Shown in pieces: positions 1 through 9,313 of a DNA stretch of 62,894 nucleotides (its first letter is position 1; the number at the start of each line of letters is the position of its first letter). The notes beneath the pieces were generated by a model that saw only the letters and a program-made list of their open reading frames with translations, did no database searches and was not told the DNA's origin. Source of the stretch: Gilliamella apis. GTDB taxonomy: Bacteria > Pseudomonadota > Gammaproteobacteria > Enterobacterales > Orbaceae. The DNA lies in NCBI RefSeq assembly GCF_002142155.1, contig NZ_NASD01000015.1, positions 1 through 62,894 of the forward strand, in the 5' to 3' direction. The translations under genes and the position numbers were made by a program.

Positions 1-140
<140 letters not shown>

Positions 141-160
141 TTTCAGTAATCGCGATCATA

Positions 161-188
161 GAAAGGGTATCTTTTGATACCCTTTCTT
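161..188 (+). terminator. Intrinsic terminator after tuf
   Basis: Perfect 11-bp stem GAAAGGGTATC (161-171) and GATACCCTTTC (176-186) with a 4-nt loop TTTT, 20 nt past the tuf stop codon. The trailing T-tract is short (TT then AC), so termination may be partial and allow some read-through into secE-nusG. Confidence 0.75.
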
Positions 189-274
189 ACCTAGTCTGTT
201 TAGCAAAATGTTTTTAGAGAAAGAGCATTTTGGAAAATGGATAATATTATAAATAACATAATCATAGGTTTTAT

Positions 275-676
275 ATGCTAGTAAGTAACGAGAGTCAAGA
301 TACAAGCACTGTTCTAGACAAATTTAAATGGGTTTTGGTTCTAGTATTAATTGCGTTAATTGTTTGGGGAAATTCTTATTTCTCTGTACCTAATGATATA
401 TATCAACCAAATGCGATCGTTCGAATTATTGCAGTTGTTGTGGTTTCGCTTTTAACCTTATTTATTGCATTTACAACCACTAAAGGAAAATCGTTTATAA
501 CATTTCTGCAAGAATCACGAAAAGAACTAAGAAAAGTTGTATGGCCTACTCGTAAAGAAACTGTACAAACAACCTTATTAATCGCTGTTATTACCGTTAT
601 TGTTGGTACTGCGCTTTGGGGAATGGATTCTTTGTTCCGTTCAATCATCTTTTATCTAACTTCAATAGGGCGTTAA
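275..676 (+). CDS. secE: Preprotein translocase subunit SecE
   Basis: Encodes the small essential SecE subunit of the SecYEG inner-membrane channel. The 133-residue protein has three hydrophobic segments (about residues 19-37, 46-68 and 98-120), as in the enterobacterial 127-residue SecE. Before the last segment lies the conserved cytoplasmic amphipathic stretch with the hallmark [17 protein letters not shown] (about 80-96). The ATG at 275 is preceded by AGG at 266-268. The stop is 1 nt before the nusG start, so secE and nusG form one transcription unit, as in E. coli. Confidence 0.96.
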   Translation: MLVSNESQDTSTVLDKFKWVLVLVLIALIVWGNSYFSVPNDIYQPNAIVRIIAVVVVSLLTLFIAFTTTKGKSFITFLQESRKELRKVVWPTRKETVQTTLLIAVITVIVGTALWGMDSLFRSIIFYLTSIGR

Positions 677-677
677 T

Positions 678-1223
678 ATGAGTGAAACACAACAAAAACG
701 CTGGTATGTGATCCAAGCTTATTCTGGCTATGAAGCACGTGTTGCACAATCATTACGTGAATATATTAAATTACATAATATGGAAGATTCTTTTGGCGAA
801 GTTTTAGTACCAACCGAAGAAGTTGTAGAAATGAAAAGTGGACAGCGCCGTAAAAGCGAACGTAAATTTTTCCCAGGTTATGTTTTAGTTGAAATGACGA
901 TGAACGATGCAACTTGGCATTTAGTTAAAAGTGTACCAAGAACAATGGGATTCATTGGTGGGACATCAGATAGACCAGCGCCAATTAGCCAACGTGAAGT
1001 TGATGCAATTATGAATCGTCTTCAACAAGTTGGTGATAAACCACGTCCGAAAACCTTATTTGAACCAGGTGAACTTGTTCGGGTTAACGAAGGTCCATTT
1101 GCTGACTTTAATGGTGTAGTTGAAGAAGTGGATTATGAAAAAAGCCGCTTAAAAGTATCGGTTTCTATTTTTGGTCGTTCTACTCCAGTTGAACTTGATT
1201 TTAGCCAAGTAGAAAAAAGTTAA
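678..1223 (+). CDS. nusG: Transcription termination/antitermination factor NusG
   Basis: 181-residue NusG, the universal RNA-polymerase clamp-binding elongation factor that couples transcription to Rho and to ribosomes. The N-terminal NGN domain begins [16 protein letters not shown] and includes [11 protein letters not shown]. The C-terminal KOW domain carries [19 protein letters not shown] (about 126-144). Length equals the E. coli protein. The gene sits 1 nt after secE. In most gammaproteobacteria rplK follows nusG, but here a terminator and a convergent gene (yheS) come next, so the usual linkage to rplKAJL-rpoBC is broken. Confidence 0.97.
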   Translation: MSETQQKRWYVIQAYSGYEARVAQSLREYIKLHNMEDSFGEVLVPTEEVVEMKSGQRRKSERKFFPGYVLVEMTMNDATWHLVKSVPRTMGFIGGTSDRPAPISQREVDAIMNRLQQVGDKPRPKTLFEPGELVRVNEGPFADFNGVVEEVDYEKSRLKVSVSIFGRSTPVELDFSQVEKS

Positions 1224-1241
1224 TCTATTTGTCATCTAATT

Positions 1242-1276
1242 AAAAAAATCACAGCTATATGCTGTGATTTTTTGTT
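1242..1276. terminator. Bidirectional intrinsic terminator, nusG / yheS
   Basis: Stem AAATCACAGC (1246-1255) and GCTGTGATTT (1261-1270) with a 5-nt loop. It is flanked by an A-run on the left and a T-run on the right, so it can terminate nusG on the plus strand and yheS on the minus strand. Confidence 0.85.
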
Positions 1277-1307
1277 TTTAGGTATTTAAATTTTATTAAA
1301 TTGATGG

Positions 1308-3230
1308 TTAACTTCTCTCGAACTCTTCCAATTGCTGTTGTAGCTCTAACCATTTTGATTCTGATTCATCTAATTCAGCCTTTAAATTACTTTGATTAAG
1401 TAATAATTGCGTTAATTCTGATTTTTTATCAGTTTCATAAATTGATGAATCAGCTAATTGCTCTTCAATGACTTTTAACTGATCATTTAAACGAGCAATA
1501 GTTTGTTCTTCTTTATGTAACTGTTTTTTCAATGGTTGTATTTGTGCTCTGGCTTCTGCATCTTTTCGTTTCTGTTCTTTACGTTCTTGTGCAGAAACTT
1601 TAGGCAACACTTCTTTTTTTACTGGTTTATCTTTTTCTTGCGGTTGATTTTCCGCCTTTTGTTCATCGGTCAACCATTTATGATAGTCATCAAGATCACC
1701 ATTAAAAGGTTCAACTTTATGATCATGAACTAAGTAAAACTCATCAGTGGTTGAACGTAATAAATGCCTATCATGCGATACCACAACTAATGCACCTTCA
1801 AAATCGATTAATGCTTCAGTCAATGCTTGTCGCATATCTAAATCTAAGTGGTTTGTTGGCTCATCGAGTAACAGTAGATTTGGTTTTTGCCAAACAATTA
1901 ACGCTAAAACTAATCGAGCCTTTTCGCCACCAGAAAATGTTTTTACTGGCTCACTAACTTTATCACCATGAAAATCAAATCCTCCCAAATAATTACGTAA
2001 TTCTTGTTCGGTATTCTTTGGTTCTGCAAGTTGTTTTAAATGCCATAAAGCTGATTCATCAGCCCGTAAGTATTCTAATTGGTGTTGCGCAAAATAGCCT
2101 AATTGTACCCCTTTAGCTAAACTAATCAGCCCTTGCATCGGTGGTAATTCGCCAGCTAGCAGTTTAATCAGTGTTGATTTACCAGCACCGTTACGACCTA
2201 ACAAACCGATACGTGAGCCAGGTACTAAATTAAGTTTAATCTGCTCTAAAACAACTTTATCACCATACCCTGCAACGATATTTTCCATGGTTAATAAAGG
2301 ACTAGGTAAGAATTCTGGTCGTCTAAATTTAAAATGAAAAGGATTGTCAACATGAGCTGGGGCAATCAATTCCATTCTTTCTAACATTTTTATTCGACTT
2401 TGAGCCTGTTTTGCTTTGGTTGCTTTAGCCCTAAAACGATCGATATAGCTTTGCAAATGAGCAACTTTAAGTTGCTGACTTTCATACATGGATTGTTGTT
2501 GCGCCAGTTTTGCCGAGCGCTGTGTCTCAAATGATGAATAGTTACCGGTGTATTCAAATAATTTCTTCTGTTCAATATGAATGATTTTATTAACCAATGG
2601 ATCTAAGAAATCACGGTCATGAGAGATTAAAATAAGTGTACCTTGATAATTACTTAACCATTTTTCTAACCACATCACTGCGTCTAAATCAAGATGGTTA
2701 GTTGGTTCATCAAGAAGCAGTAAATCAGAACGACACATTAACGCTTGTGCTAGATTAAGTCGCATACGCCAACCACCAGAGTAGGATTTAACCGGTAGCG
2801 TTAATTGTTCATTAGAAAAACCTAAACCATGCAATAATGTTGCCGCTCGAGAGCGGATAGTCCAAGCATCAATGTTATCAAGTTTTTCATGAATAAGCGC
2901 AATTTGCTCACCGTTATTTTTTTCGTAAGCAATCTCTAAATCTTGCTCTAATTTTCGAAACTCTCGATCACCATCAATAACATATTCGATAGCCGCTGTA
3001 TCTAATGCTGGAGTTTCTTGGTTTACCCATGCTAATTGCCATTGGGCAGGAATAGAAACACTGCCAGCATCTGTTTGAATTTCACCTTTAATTAAAGAAA
3101 AAAGTGTGGACTTACCACAGCCATTTTTACCGACTAATCCAACTTTCTGTTTAGGATTTATTGTTGCAGAGGCATTATCTAAAAGTAGATTAATACCTCT
3201 ACGAATTTGGATAGAATCAAACACTATCAT
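1308..3230 (-). CDS. yheS: ABC-F family ATPase YheS
   Basis: 640-residue soluble ABC-F protein with two ATP-binding cassettes and no membrane domain. The first Walker A is GLVGKNGCGKST (about 32-43) with LLLLDEPTNHLDLD. The second is GLLGRNGAGKST with the same Walker B-type sequence. The two cassettes are joined by a charged linker, and a lysine/glutamate-rich coiled-coil tail follows residue 530. ABC-F proteins act at the ribosome in translation quality control. Length and N-terminus (MIVFDSIQIRRG) match E. coli YheS (637 residues). It runs convergently to nusG and divergently from cdaR. The ribosome-binding site is weak. Identity is strong; the exact ribosomal function of YheS is not settled. 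Confidence 0.92.
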   Translation of the reverse strand: MIVFDSIQIRRGINLLLDNASATINPKQKVGLVGKNGCGKSTLFSLIKGEIQTDAGSVSIPAQWQLAWVNQETPALDTAAIEYVIDGDREFRKLEQDLEIAYEKNNGEQIALIHEKLDNIDAWTIRSRAATLLHGLGFSNEQLTLPVKSYSGGWRMRLNLAQALMCRSDLLLLDEPTNHLDLDAVMWLEKWLSNYQGTLILISHDRDFLDPLVNKIIHIEQKKLFEYTGNYSSFETQRSAKLAQQQSMYESQQLKVAHLQSYIDRFRAKATKAKQAQSRIKMLERMELIAPAHVDNPFHFKFRRPEFLPSPLLTMENIVAGYGDKVVLEQIKLNLVPGSRIGLLGRNGAGKSTLIKLLAGELPPMQGLISLAKGVQLGYFAQHQLEYLRADESALWHLKQLAEPKNTEQELRNYLGGFDFHGDKVSEPVKTFSGGEKARLVLALIVWQKPNLLLLDEPTNHLDLDMRQALTEALIDFEGALVVVSHDRHLLRSTTDEFYLVHDHKVEPFNGDLDDYHKWLTDEQKAENQPQEKDKPVKKEVLPKVSAQERKEQKRKDAEARAQIQPLKKQLHKEEQTIARLNDQLKVIEEQLADSSIYETDKKSELTQLLLNQSNLKAELDESESKWLELQQQLEEFERS

Positions 3231-3314
3231 GACGAAGTCACCTATGATTCAATATAAAATGTGTTATGCTAACAAAAAATAAAGCGTATGCAAAATGATA
3301 ATAGGAAATTTAAC

Positions 3315-4481
3315 ATGGTAATGAATTCTTATTGCCTAACCCCTAAAATTGCTCAACAGATTGTTGACAGAACCATGAAAATTATTGATTGTAATATCAA
3401 TGTAATGAATGGGGATGGTTGTATTATTGGTAGTGGTGATTTAGAACGTATTGGAGAATTACATGAAGGTGCAATACTGGCTATATCTCAAAAAAGAACT
3501 GTTTCAATTGATGGCACAATGGTTAAACGTCTGAAAGGCGTTAAACCGGGTATCAATTTACCATTAAAACTTAATGATCGTATCGTTGGCGTTATTGGTT
3601 TAACTGGTGAACCATCCGATATAAGGCAATTTGGTGAATTGGTTTGTATGTCAGCAGAAATGATGATGGAACAAACCCAATTATTACAAGAATTATCTTA
3701 TGATAATCGTTTAAAAGAAGAATTGATTCTTACTCTAATTGAAAAAGAAGTCTTGCCTGAAAGTATGGTGCAATGGGTTAAACGATTAGATATTAATTTA
3801 CAGTTACCGCGAGTAGTATGCATGATTGAAGTCGATAGTGGCCAATTAGGCATTGATACTGCTATGAGCGAATTACAACATCTACAAAATCAAATACAAC
3901 ATGTTAGCCAACATAATTTAGTTGCCATTAAATCTATTACTGAGTTAGTTATTTTAATTCCTGCTTTAAATCGTTATGGTCGATGGGATTTACTAGAGCA
4001 CAAAAAGAAATTAGAACAATTAGTGATTACCATCAAAGATTCCACTCATTTAGATATTCGAATTTCATTAGGTAATTATTTTGAACAACATCCTTATCCA
4101 TTAGTTAAATCTTATCAAACCGCTAAAACAACTATGTTAATTGGTAAGCAAAGAATGCCGAATATCCGTAATTATTATTACCAAGAACTTATTCTTCCCG
4201 TTTTATTACATGGTTTAAGTTATGATTGGCAAGCTGAAGAATTATTATTACCTTTGAAAAAATTAAGGATGGGTGATAATAATGGTGTACTGCAAAAAAC
4301 ATTGCAAACATGGTTTAAGAATAATGTACAAAATGGTGATACGGCCAATGAGCTGTTTATTCATCGTAATACATTAGAATATCGATTAAATAAAATTGCT
4401 AATTTGACTGGTTTAAATCTAGCCAAATTTGACGATCGATTATTATTATATATTGGATTACAGTTGGACAGAAACGAATAA
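3315..4481 (+). CDS. cdaR: Sugar-diacid utilisation activator CdaR
   Basis: 388-residue relative of E. coli CdaR (SdaR), the activator of glucarate, galactarate and glycerate genes. An N-terminal diacid-sensing domain (IIDCNINVMNGDGCIIGSGD, then LPLKLNDRIVGVIGLTGEP) is followed by a middle GGDEF-like CdaR segment and a C-terminal PucR-type helix-turn-helix (FIHRNTLEYRLNKIANLTGL). The frame extends upstream to an ATG at 3288. The ATG at 3315 is preferred because AGGAAA (3303-3308) sits 6-8 nt upstream and the protein then aligns with the E. coli N-terminus; ATG 3321 is also possible. The gene lies beside the genes it should control: garD, convergent, and gudPXD-garLRK beyond it. Confidence 0.93.
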   Translation: MVMNSYCLTPKIAQQIVDRTMKIIDCNINVMNGDGCIIGSGDLERIGELHEGAILAISQKRTVSIDGTMVKRLKGVKPGINLPLKLNDRIVGVIGLTGEPSDIRQFGELVCMSAEMMMEQTQLLQELSYDNRLKEELILTLIEKEVLPESMVQWVKRLDINLQLPRVVCMIEVDSGQLGIDTAMSELQHLQNQIQHVSQHNLVAIKSITELVILIPALNRYGRWDLLEHKKKLEQLVITIKDSTHLDIRISLGNYFEQHPYPLVKSYQTAKTTMLIGKQRMPNIRNYYYQELILPVLLHGLSYDWQAEELLLPLKKLRMGDNNGVLQKTLQTWFKNNVQNGDTANELFIHRNTLEYRLNKIANLTGLNLAKFDDRLLLYIGLQLDRNE

Positions 4482-4529
4482 ATTCTAAATACACTTTTTA
4501 TTTTTTAATAATTAAGGTGTATTTAGAAT
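4482..4529. terminator. Hairpin between convergent cdaR and garD
   Basis: Perfect 13-bp inverted repeat ATTCTAAATACAC (4482-4494) and GTGTATTTAGAAT (4517-4529) enclosing a T/A-rich 22-nt loop, starting 1 nt after the cdaR stop. It lies between two convergent genes, so a bidirectional terminator is likely. There is no clean T-tract after either arm. Confidence 0.55.
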
Positions 4530-4567
4530 CGCAATTAATAATATATTTATATGTAATTTATTGTTTT

Positions 4568-6118
4568 TTAGGTAACTGGTGCCGGATTAAAAATAGCTAG
4601 TGGATTGTATAATTTCCAATGATCTGACCATGGTTGTTTGCGCCCACTAGCCACATCTAGGATTAAATGGAAAAGTCGCCAACCGATATCCTCAATAGTT
4701 GCTTCGCCTAAAGCAATATCTCCAGCACTAATATCAATAAGGTCGAACCATTGTTCTGCGACAATATTACGGCTAGACATTTTAATGACAGGTACCATCG
4801 CTAATCCATATGGTGTTCCACGGCCAGTAGTGAAAACTTGCAATGTGATACCTGATGCAACTTGTTGAGCACCACAAACAAAATCACTAGCCGGCGTTGC
4901 AGCAAAAATCAGACCTTTTTTGGTAGGTCTTTGACCAGGAGATAACACTTCAACAATCGGACTTGTGCCTGATTTTGCAATAGATCCCATTGCTTTTTCA
5001 ACTATGTTATTTAAGCCACCCTTCTTATTGCCTGGTGTAGTATTGGCGCTACGATCAACTTTTCCGGCAGCAAGATATTCATCGTACCATTGCATTTCTC
5101 GAATTAGTGCTTTACCGACTTCTTCATCAGCTGCTCTTGGCGTCAGCAAATGAATACCATCACGAACTTCGGTTACTTCAGAAAACATAACTGTTGCTCC
5201 ACATCTTACTAATAAGTCAGAAGCAAAGCCAACTGATGGATTAGAGGTAACACCTGAGAATGCATCACTACCACCACATTGCATTCCGACGATTAATTCT
5301 GATGCAGGCACTGTTTCACGTTTGCGTTGATTTAGACGTTGTAAGTGTTTTTCTGCCACACGCAAAATATGGTCAACCATGGCTTTAAATCCATGTTCAT
5401 CTTGTAAAGTAACAAGGTCATCATCTTCTAATTTTATCGGAATGGTATCGTGAGTACCTTTAAGTAGTCTCTCTGGTTGTAACTTTTCACATCCTAAACT
5501 GATGACCATAATTTCGCCTCCGAAATTAGGATTCTTAGCTAAATTATGAATAGAACGAATTGGTACAATAGCTGCTGGAGCGTCAATGGCTACACCACAA
5601 CCATATAAATGGATCAGTGGCACGACGCCATCTACATTAGGATATTTTGGTAATAAATCACGTTCAATGATTTTGGCAACATATTCAACAACGCCCGAAA
5701 CACAATTAACACTCATGGTAATACCAAGTATATTCCTAGTGCCTACCGAACCATCTTTGTTGCGGTAACCTTCAAAAGTATAACCTTCTAAAGGTGGTAA
5801 CGGATCCGTTTTTTTCGTTGCTATTTCTAATTCATGCAATTCTGGTGCAGTAGGCATCAGTGTTACAGCTTCATTTATCCAGCTACCTTGTTTAATGTCT
5901 TTTTTAGCGTAACCAATGGTTTCACCATAACGTACTATAGCTTGTCCTTGGTTGATATCATTTAATGCAACTTTATGCCCTTGAGGTACATCTTCAATTA
6001 ATTGTAGTCCATTGTCAAAAATTGTACCTTTGGGTAATCCATTATTATTGACAACAATCGCAACATTATCAATTTCTTTAATTTTGATAAAGAGCGGCTT
6101 GTTAATTTGCTTCTCCAT
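4568..6118 (-). CDS. garD: D-galactarate dehydratase GarD
   Basis: 516-residue galactarate dehydratase (UxaA/GarD family). It converts D-galactarate to 5-dehydro-4-deoxy-D-glucarate in the cytoplasm, feeding the same intermediate as GudD. It has an N-terminal SAF-like region (about 10-90, with [13 protein letters not shown]) and the large catalytic domain with [40 protein letters not shown] and [11 protein letters not shown]. Length and sequence track the 523-residue E. coli enzyme to the terminal NPAPVT. It is transcribed divergently from gudP across a 444-bp control region. Confidence 0.96.
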   Translation of the reverse strand: MEKQINKPLFIKIKEIDNVAIVVNNNGLPKGTIFDNGLQLIEDVPQGHKVALNDINQGQAIVRYGETIGYAKKDIKQGSWINEAVTLMPTAPELHELEIATKKTDPLPPLEGYTFEGYRNKDGSVGTRNILGITMSVNCVSGVVEYVAKIIERDLLPKYPNVDGVVPLIHLYGCGVAIDAPAAIVPIRSIHNLAKNPNFGGEIMVISLGCEKLQPERLLKGTHDTIPIKLEDDDLVTLQDEHGFKAMVDHILRVAEKHLQRLNQRKRETVPASELIVGMQCGGSDAFSGVTSNPSVGFASDLLVRCGATVMFSEVTEVRDGIHLLTPRAADEEVGKALIREMQWYDEYLAAGKVDRSANTTPGNKKGGLNNIVEKAMGSIAKSGTSPIVEVLSPGQRPTKKGLIFAATPASDFVCGAQQVASGITLQVFTTGRGTPYGLAMVPVIKMSSRNIVAEQWFDLIDISAGDIALGEATIEDIGWRLFHLILDVASGRKQPWSDHWKLYNPLAIFNPAPVT

Positions 6119-6235
6119 TACTCAACTCCCATTATGCTAATTAATTTTTTATATATTAATTAATAGCAAATTAAATTTTATAACATTTCTCATAATTTCT
6201 TCGTTATATCTTAAATCCGAATAAAATAAATAGCA

Positions 6236-6251
6236 TTGTGCATATTCACAA
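6236..6251. promoter_or_regulatory. Candidate CdaR operator palindrome
   Basis: TTGTG-CATATT-CACAA, a palindrome with perfect 5-bp arms and a 6-bp spacer in the garD/gudP control region. The arms resemble CRP half-sites, but the spacing between the TGTG and CACA cores differs from the CRP consensus, so a different factor, most simply CdaR, is suggested. I do not know an established CdaR consensus to compare with. Confidence 0.4.
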
Positions 6252-6338
6252 TTATAAGTTCATAAATTAGCTAAATATCATAAAAATACCCATAAAAGTC
6301 GCTTTGTATCACAAAATTTTGTAGTTTTATTAAATTTT

Positions 6339-6354
6339 TGTGAAGAACGTAACA
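6339..6354. promoter_or_regulatory. CRP-like binding site upstream of gudP
   Basis: TGTGA-AGAACG-TAACA matches the CRP consensus TGTGA-N6-TCACA at 9 of 10 core positions, with AT-rich flanks. The site is about 210 bp before the gudP start, so it could serve either divergent operon. Confidence 0.5.
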
Positions 6355-6562
6355 TTAATTTATGTATTTGCATATAAATAAATGTAATTTGCACTTATTT
6401 TTTGTGCTTTTACCCAATGAATTTTTATGATGAACCCCCCATACTTATTTACTATTAGTGGATTATCTTAGAAACGTAAAAAAGTCTATTTATTTTCTAC
6501 TTCAGCTATACCTTTTATATTTAATAATTAAATTTAGGAAATTATAAGTTTAGGAGCTAAAC

Positions 6563-7894
6563 ATGGAAATAAACAAAACCAAACAAAAAAGGACTAACGC
6601 CAGATGGATGACGGTCGTTTTTTTATTTATAGTCACAGCGATTAACTACGGCGACCGAGCAACATTAGGTATAGCTGGAAAAGCAATGTCGGGGGAATTA
6701 GGATTTGATGCAGCAGCCATGGGATGGGTGATGTCATCATTTGGTATTGCTTATGTAATAGGACAATTACCAGGAGGATGGTTACTAGATAGATTCGGTT
6801 CTAAACGAGTTTATTTTTTAAGTATTCTATTTTGGTCTATTTTTACTCTATTACAAGGGACTGTACACTTCTTTATTGGTGCTTGGGCACTAATTATGCT
6901 TTTTACCTTCCGTTTTTTAATGGGGCTTGCCGAAGCACCTTCATTCCCTGGAAACAGCCGTATTACCGCCGCATGGTTTCCAGCTAAAGAAAGAGCAACA
7001 GCAGTAGCCATTTTTAACTCTGCACAATATTTTGCAACCGTTATTTTTGCACCAATTATGGGTTGGTTGACTCATGAGTATGGTTGGCAATCAGTATTCT
7101 TCTTTATGGGTGGATTGGGTATTTTTGTCAGTGCTGTTACTTTGTTTGTTATTCGCAATCCAAAAGATCATCCTTTAGCTAATCAAGCAGAAGTTGATTA
7201 TATCGTTGAAGGTGGTGCTTTAGTTGATATGGATCAGAAAAAAGACAATGGTAAACAAGAAGGTCCAAAATTAGGTTATTTATGGCAATTATTGACCAAT
7301 AGAATGTTGCTTGGTGTTTATTTAGGTCAATATTGTATCAACTGTTTAACATTCTTCTTTATTACTTGGTTCCCTATTTATTTGGCAACACAGCGTGGAA
7401 TGAATATTAAAGAAGTAGGCTTTGCTGCTGCAGTTCCTGCTATTTGTGGCTTTATTGGTGGAATTAGTGGTGGGGTTATTTCTGATTTCATTATGCGCAA
7501 AACCAATTCTTTATCAATAGCCCGTAAAACACCAATCATTTTAGGTATGCTATTCTCAATGACTATGATTATGTGTAATTACGTTGATTCAATTGGTCTA
7601 GTTATTTTATTTATGTCGATGGCTTTCTTCGGCAAAGGTGTTGGTGCGTTAGGTTGGGCAGTAATGGCAGATACAGCACCAAAAGAGATGAGTGGTCTAG
7701 CTGGTGGTTTATTCAATATGTTTGGTAATGCATCAAGTATCATTTCTCCAATTATTATTGGTTATATTGTAGCATGGACAGGGCGCTTTGAATGGGCATT
7801 AGTATTTGTTGCCGGTCATGCGTTTGTTGCTGCTTTCAGTTATTTAGTTCTTGTTGGTCCAATTAAACGAATGGAATTAAAGAAAAAGGATTAA
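6563..7894 (+). CDS. gudP: D-glucarate/galactarate permease GudP
   Basis: 443-residue major-facilitator transporter of the anion:cation symporter family, with 12 predicted membrane helices. It imports D-glucarate and D-galactarate by proton symport. The N-terminus has the family signature NARWMTVVFLFIVTAINYGD, with GWVMSSFGIAYVIGQLPGGW following. The conserved FLMGLAEAPSFPGN region and a central hydrophilic loop (about 215-235, PLANQAEVDYIVEGGAL) are as in E. coli GudP (450 residues). It is the first gene of gudPXD-garLRK, with TAGGAG well placed before the ATG. Confidence 0.93.
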   Translation: MEINKTKQKRTNARWMTVVFLFIVTAINYGDRATLGIAGKAMSGELGFDAAAMGWVMSSFGIAYVIGQLPGGWLLDRFGSKRVYFLSILFWSIFTLLQGTVHFFIGAWALIMLFTFRFLMGLAEAPSFPGNSRITAAWFPAKERATAVAIFNSAQYFATVIFAPIMGWLTHEYGWQSVFFFMGGLGIFVSAVTLFVIRNPKDHPLANQAEVDYIVEGGALVDMDQKKDNGKQEGPKLGYLWQLLTNRMLLGVYLGQYCINCLTFFFITWFPIYLATQRGMNIKEVGFAAAVPAICGFIGGISGGVISDFIMRKTNSLSIARKTPIILGMLFSMTMIMCNYVDSIGLVILFMSMAFFGKGVGALGWAVMADTAPKEMSGLAGGLFNMFGNASSIISPIIIGYIVAWTGRFEWALVFVAGHAFVAAFSYLVLVGPIKRMELKKKD

Positions 7895-7933
7895 ATAATA
7901 ACAAAACAAATTTATGAAATGGAGAATCGTAGT

Positions 7934-9271
7934 ATGAATACTCAATCAGTGCCAATTATTACTTCGATGCAAGTTATACCTGTTGCAGGTTATGACAGTA
8001 TGTTAATGAACATTGGTGGTGCTCACGGTCCATACTTTACCCGTAATATTGTTATATTAACAGATAATGCTGGTCATGTTGGTGTTGGTGAGGCTCCTGG
8101 TGGTTCAACAATTGAAAATGCATTGAAGGAAGCTTGTGCACATGTTGAAGGTAGACCTATTTCGATTCTTAACCGTATCGTAAATGATATGCATCAAGGC
8201 TATTTAGATTCTGATTATGATACTTTTGGTAAAGGTGCATGGACATTTGAACTACGAGTTAATGCTGTAGCAGCTTTGGAATCAGCACTGTTAGATTTAA
8301 TGGGGCAATTTTTAAATGTGCCTGTGGCTGAATTATTGGGTGGTGGCAAACAAAGAGATGAAGTAACTGTTTTAGGCTATTTGTTTTATATTGGTGATGA
8401 TAAGAAAACTGATCTACCTTATGACCAGCCACTCAAAAATGGTCATGAATGGTACAACATTCGACGCCGCGAAGCGATGACAGTTCAGTCGGTAATAGAA
8501 TTAGCTGAAGTAGCAAAAGATCGCTATGGTTTTAAAGATTTCAAAATGAAAGGTGGTGTATTAGCTGGTGAAAAAGAGATTGAAACGGTCACTGAGCTAA
8601 AAAAACGTTTTTCAGATGCTCGAATTACTTTAGATCCTAATGGCGGTTGGTTATTGGAAGATGCTATACGATTATGTAAAGGGCTTAACCATGTCCTGAC
8701 CTATGCCGAAGACCCTTGTGGTGCGGAAAATGGTTATTCGGGACGTGAAGTAATGGCTGAGTTTCGTCGTGCCACAGGTCTACCAACAGCAACGAATATG
8801 GTTGCAACTAACTGGCGAGAAATGTGTCATTCTATTATGTTACAAGCCGTTGATATACCTTTAGCAGATCCGCATTTTTGGACTTTAACTGGTGCAAGTC
8901 GGGTTGCTCAGCTTTGTCATGAATGGGGATTAACTTGGGGTTGCCATTCTAACAATCATTTTGATATCTCATTAGCGATGTTTAGTCATGTTGGTGCATC
9001 GGCACCAGGCAATCCAACTGCACTTGATACTCATTGGATATGGCAGGAAGGACAGGCCAGATTGACTAAAAATCCATTAGAAATAAGTAATGGCAAAATT
9101 AAACTGCATGATAAACCGGGATTAGGCATTGAATTAGATATGCAACAAATTATGAATGCTCATGAATTACATAAAAAATTAGCAAATGGTGCACGTAATG
9201 ATGCTATTGCAATGCAGTATTTAATACCTGGTTGGCAGTTTGATCGTAAACGACCTTGCATGGTTCGTTAA
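7934..9271 (+). CDS. gudX: Glucarate dehydratase-related protein GudX
   Basis: 445-residue enolase-superfamily protein of the glucarate dehydratase group. The Lys pair K204/K206 (DFKMKGG), metal ligands in [17 protein letters not shown] and TNMVAT, and the catalytic His in [10 protein letters not shown] are all present, so nothing shows inactivity. The frame opens at 7919, but ATG 7934 is preferred: GGAG (7921-7924) is 9 nt upstream and the N-terminus then matches E. coli GudX (MATQSSPVIT). E. coli GudX is a low-activity paralogue of GudD. Order gudP-gudX-gudD is conserved. Its 3' part shares a near-identical 50-bp tract with gudD. Confidence 0.9.
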   Translation: MNTQSVPIITSMQVIPVAGYDSMLMNIGGAHGPYFTRNIVILTDNAGHVGVGEAPGGSTIENALKEACAHVEGRPISILNRIVNDMHQGYLDSDYDTFGKGAWTFELRVNAVAALESALLDLMGQFLNVPVAELLGGGKQRDEVTVLGYLFYIGDDKKTDLPYDQPLKNGHEWYNIRRREAMTVQSVIELAEVAKDRYGFKDFKMKGGVLAGEKEIETVTELKKRFSDARITLDPNGGWLLEDAIRLCKGLNHVLTYAEDPCGAENGYSGREVMAEFRRATGLPTATNMVATNWREMCHSIMLQAVDIPLADPHFWTLTGASRVAQLCHEWGLTWGCHSNNHFDISLAMFSHVGASAPGNPTALDTHWIWQEGQARLTKNPLEISNGKIKLHDKPGLGIELDMQQIMNAHELHKKLANGARNDAIAMQYLIPGWQFDRKRPCMVR

Positions 9272-9313
9272 AACAGAATTAGAGAAATACAAGAAATTTA
9301 AGAGGTTAATATT

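Larger units (their letters stand above)
6119..6562. promoter_or_regulatory. Divergent control region garD / gudP
   Basis: A 444-bp non-coding stretch between two divergently transcribed sugar-diacid operons. It is very AT-rich and has no credible ORF. It contains a 16-bp palindrome (6236-6251), a CRP-like site (6339-6354) and a second gapped GCAC...GTGC repeat (6391-6407). A good gudP ribosome-binding site, TAGGAG, lies just before 6563. By analogy with E. coli the region should bind CdaR and CRP. Core promoters were not confidently assigned. Confidence 0.7.

Noticed and set aside
7934..9271. gudX as a decayed duplicate of gudD
   Set aside because: The frame is intact and all recognisable catalytic and metal-binding residues are retained, as in E. 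coli where both genes persist.
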